Shown piece after piece: positions 63,647 to 64,000 of a DNA stretch of 64,000 nucleotides (positions within the stretch are counted from its first letter, which is position 1; the number at the start of each line of letters is the position of its first letter). The stretch is from NCBI RefSeq assembly GCF_030814475.1, contig NZ_JAUSVF010000002.1, positions 186,001 through 250,000 on the forward strand, given 5' to 3'. Below the pieces are notes generated by a model, which saw nothing but the letters and a program-made list of their open reading frames with translations, was not told the DNA's origin and did not search any database. A program made the translations under genes and the position numbers. The DNA is from Pararhizobium capsulatum DSM 1112. GTDB lineage: Bacteria > Pseudomonadota > Alphaproteobacteria > Rhizobiales > Rhizobiaceae.

Positions 63647-64000
63647 ATGTCACAACCAACGCAGCGCGCGGTTCAGAATATACTTCTGAAAGCGCTGCGA
63701 CCGGAAGACTTCGACGCACTCTCTGCGCACATGGAGTGGGTAAAACTGTCTTTGAGGGAGGTTGTTGTCGAGGCAGATGAACCGAACCCATTCGTGTATT
63801 TCATAGAAGATGGACTGGCATCGGTCGTCGCCCGATCGTCGGATGGTGAAACATGCGAAGTCGGTCACGTGGGGCGCGAAGGCATGACCGGTTACCACGT
63901 GCTTCTCCTGACGCGCACCACCACGCATCGAACGTTCATGCAGGCAACCGGAGCCGGCTTCAGGGTCGCCGTCCAGCCGTTTCTCGGCGTCGTGAACAAC
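63647..64000 (+). CDS. Crp/Fnr-family regulator, N-terminal part
   Basis: The window ends inside this gene; 118 codons are visible. The sequence starts MSQPTQRAVQNILLKALRPE and continues with a cyclic-nucleotide-binding-like beta-roll (FVYFIEDGLASVVARSSDGE, then CEVGHVGREGMTGYHVLL), as in Crp/Fnr proteins common in rhizobia. The ATG at 63647 has GGAG six bases upstream. No Fnr-type Cys cluster is seen at the N-terminus. The DNA-binding half is outside the window. Confidence 0.8.
   Translation, partial: MSQPTQRAVQNILLKALRPEDFDALSAHMEWVKLSLREVVVEADEPNPFVYFIEDGLASVVARSSDGETCEVGHVGREGMTGYHVLLLTRTTTHRTFMQATGAGFRVAVQPFLGVVNN

Overview
The window is about 64 kb of GC-rich alphaproteobacterial DNA, most likely from a member of the Rhizobiaceae (Rhizobium/Ensifer/Shinella type). 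The evidence is a rhizobial-type S21 protein, an ExoF-like export protein with rhizobial gene neighbours, short palindromic intergenic repeats of the kind scattered through Rhizobium genomes, and a YcaO/TfuA gene pair related to the trifolitoxin genes. It reads as one large surface-polysaccharide and secretion region, with a small oxidative-enzyme operon at the left end and a few small genes at the right end. No tRNA, rRNA or CRISPR array was seen.

Left end (0-7.4 kb): the tail of an unknown gene, then a tightly overlapping minus-strand operon of a membrane protein, a DyP-type peroxidase and an unusual cytochrome P450. Next come a 900-base gene-free stretch, an intact IS5-family transposase, a scrap of an IS21-type istB gene, and rpsU.

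Polysaccharide region (7.6-44.6 kb): this holds a Wzy/ExoQ-like polymerase translationally coupled to an L-2-hydroxyglutarate oxidase gene, an FkbM methyltransferase, at least six glycosyltransferases (GT2 and GT4), and two paralogous right-handed beta-helix proteins (one with a Sec signal, one carrying RTX repeats for type I secretion). It also has wecG/wecC facing wecB, a Wzz/GumC-like chain-length protein with a separate tyrosine-kinase-like ATPase, and two LuxR-type regulators with degenerate receiver domains. A plus-strand, six-gene, overlapping amino-sugar operon (31.5-37.0 kb) converges on a minus-strand operon of export protein, rfbA, rfbC, rfbB, rfbD and wzx. Together these can supply UDP-ManNAcA, one or two acylated amino sugars and dTDP-rhamnose to glycosyltransferases, followed by Wzx/Wzy-type flipping, polymerisation and export.

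Secretion and peptide-modification region (44.7-61.7 kb): a minus-strand group (1450-residue surface protein with a DMFase-like domain, a COG0523/CobW GTPase, a 102-residue protein, a type I secretion ABC transporter and a HlyD adaptor) diverges from a plus-strand group. The plus-strand group contains a class III cyclase-like/STAND ATPase, a YcaO protein, a TfuA protein, a cytosolic gluzincin-like metalloprotease and a 174-residue unknown. YcaO plus TfuA is a known thioamide-forming pair; here it sits with a protease, a large regulator and an exporter but no obvious short precursor peptide. This is the best candidate for an undescribed system. Two oppositely oriented copies of a palindromic repeat bracket the plus-strand group.

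Right end (61.7-64 kb): small hypothetical genes, intergenic repeats, and the start of a Crp/Fnr-family regulator cut by the window edge.
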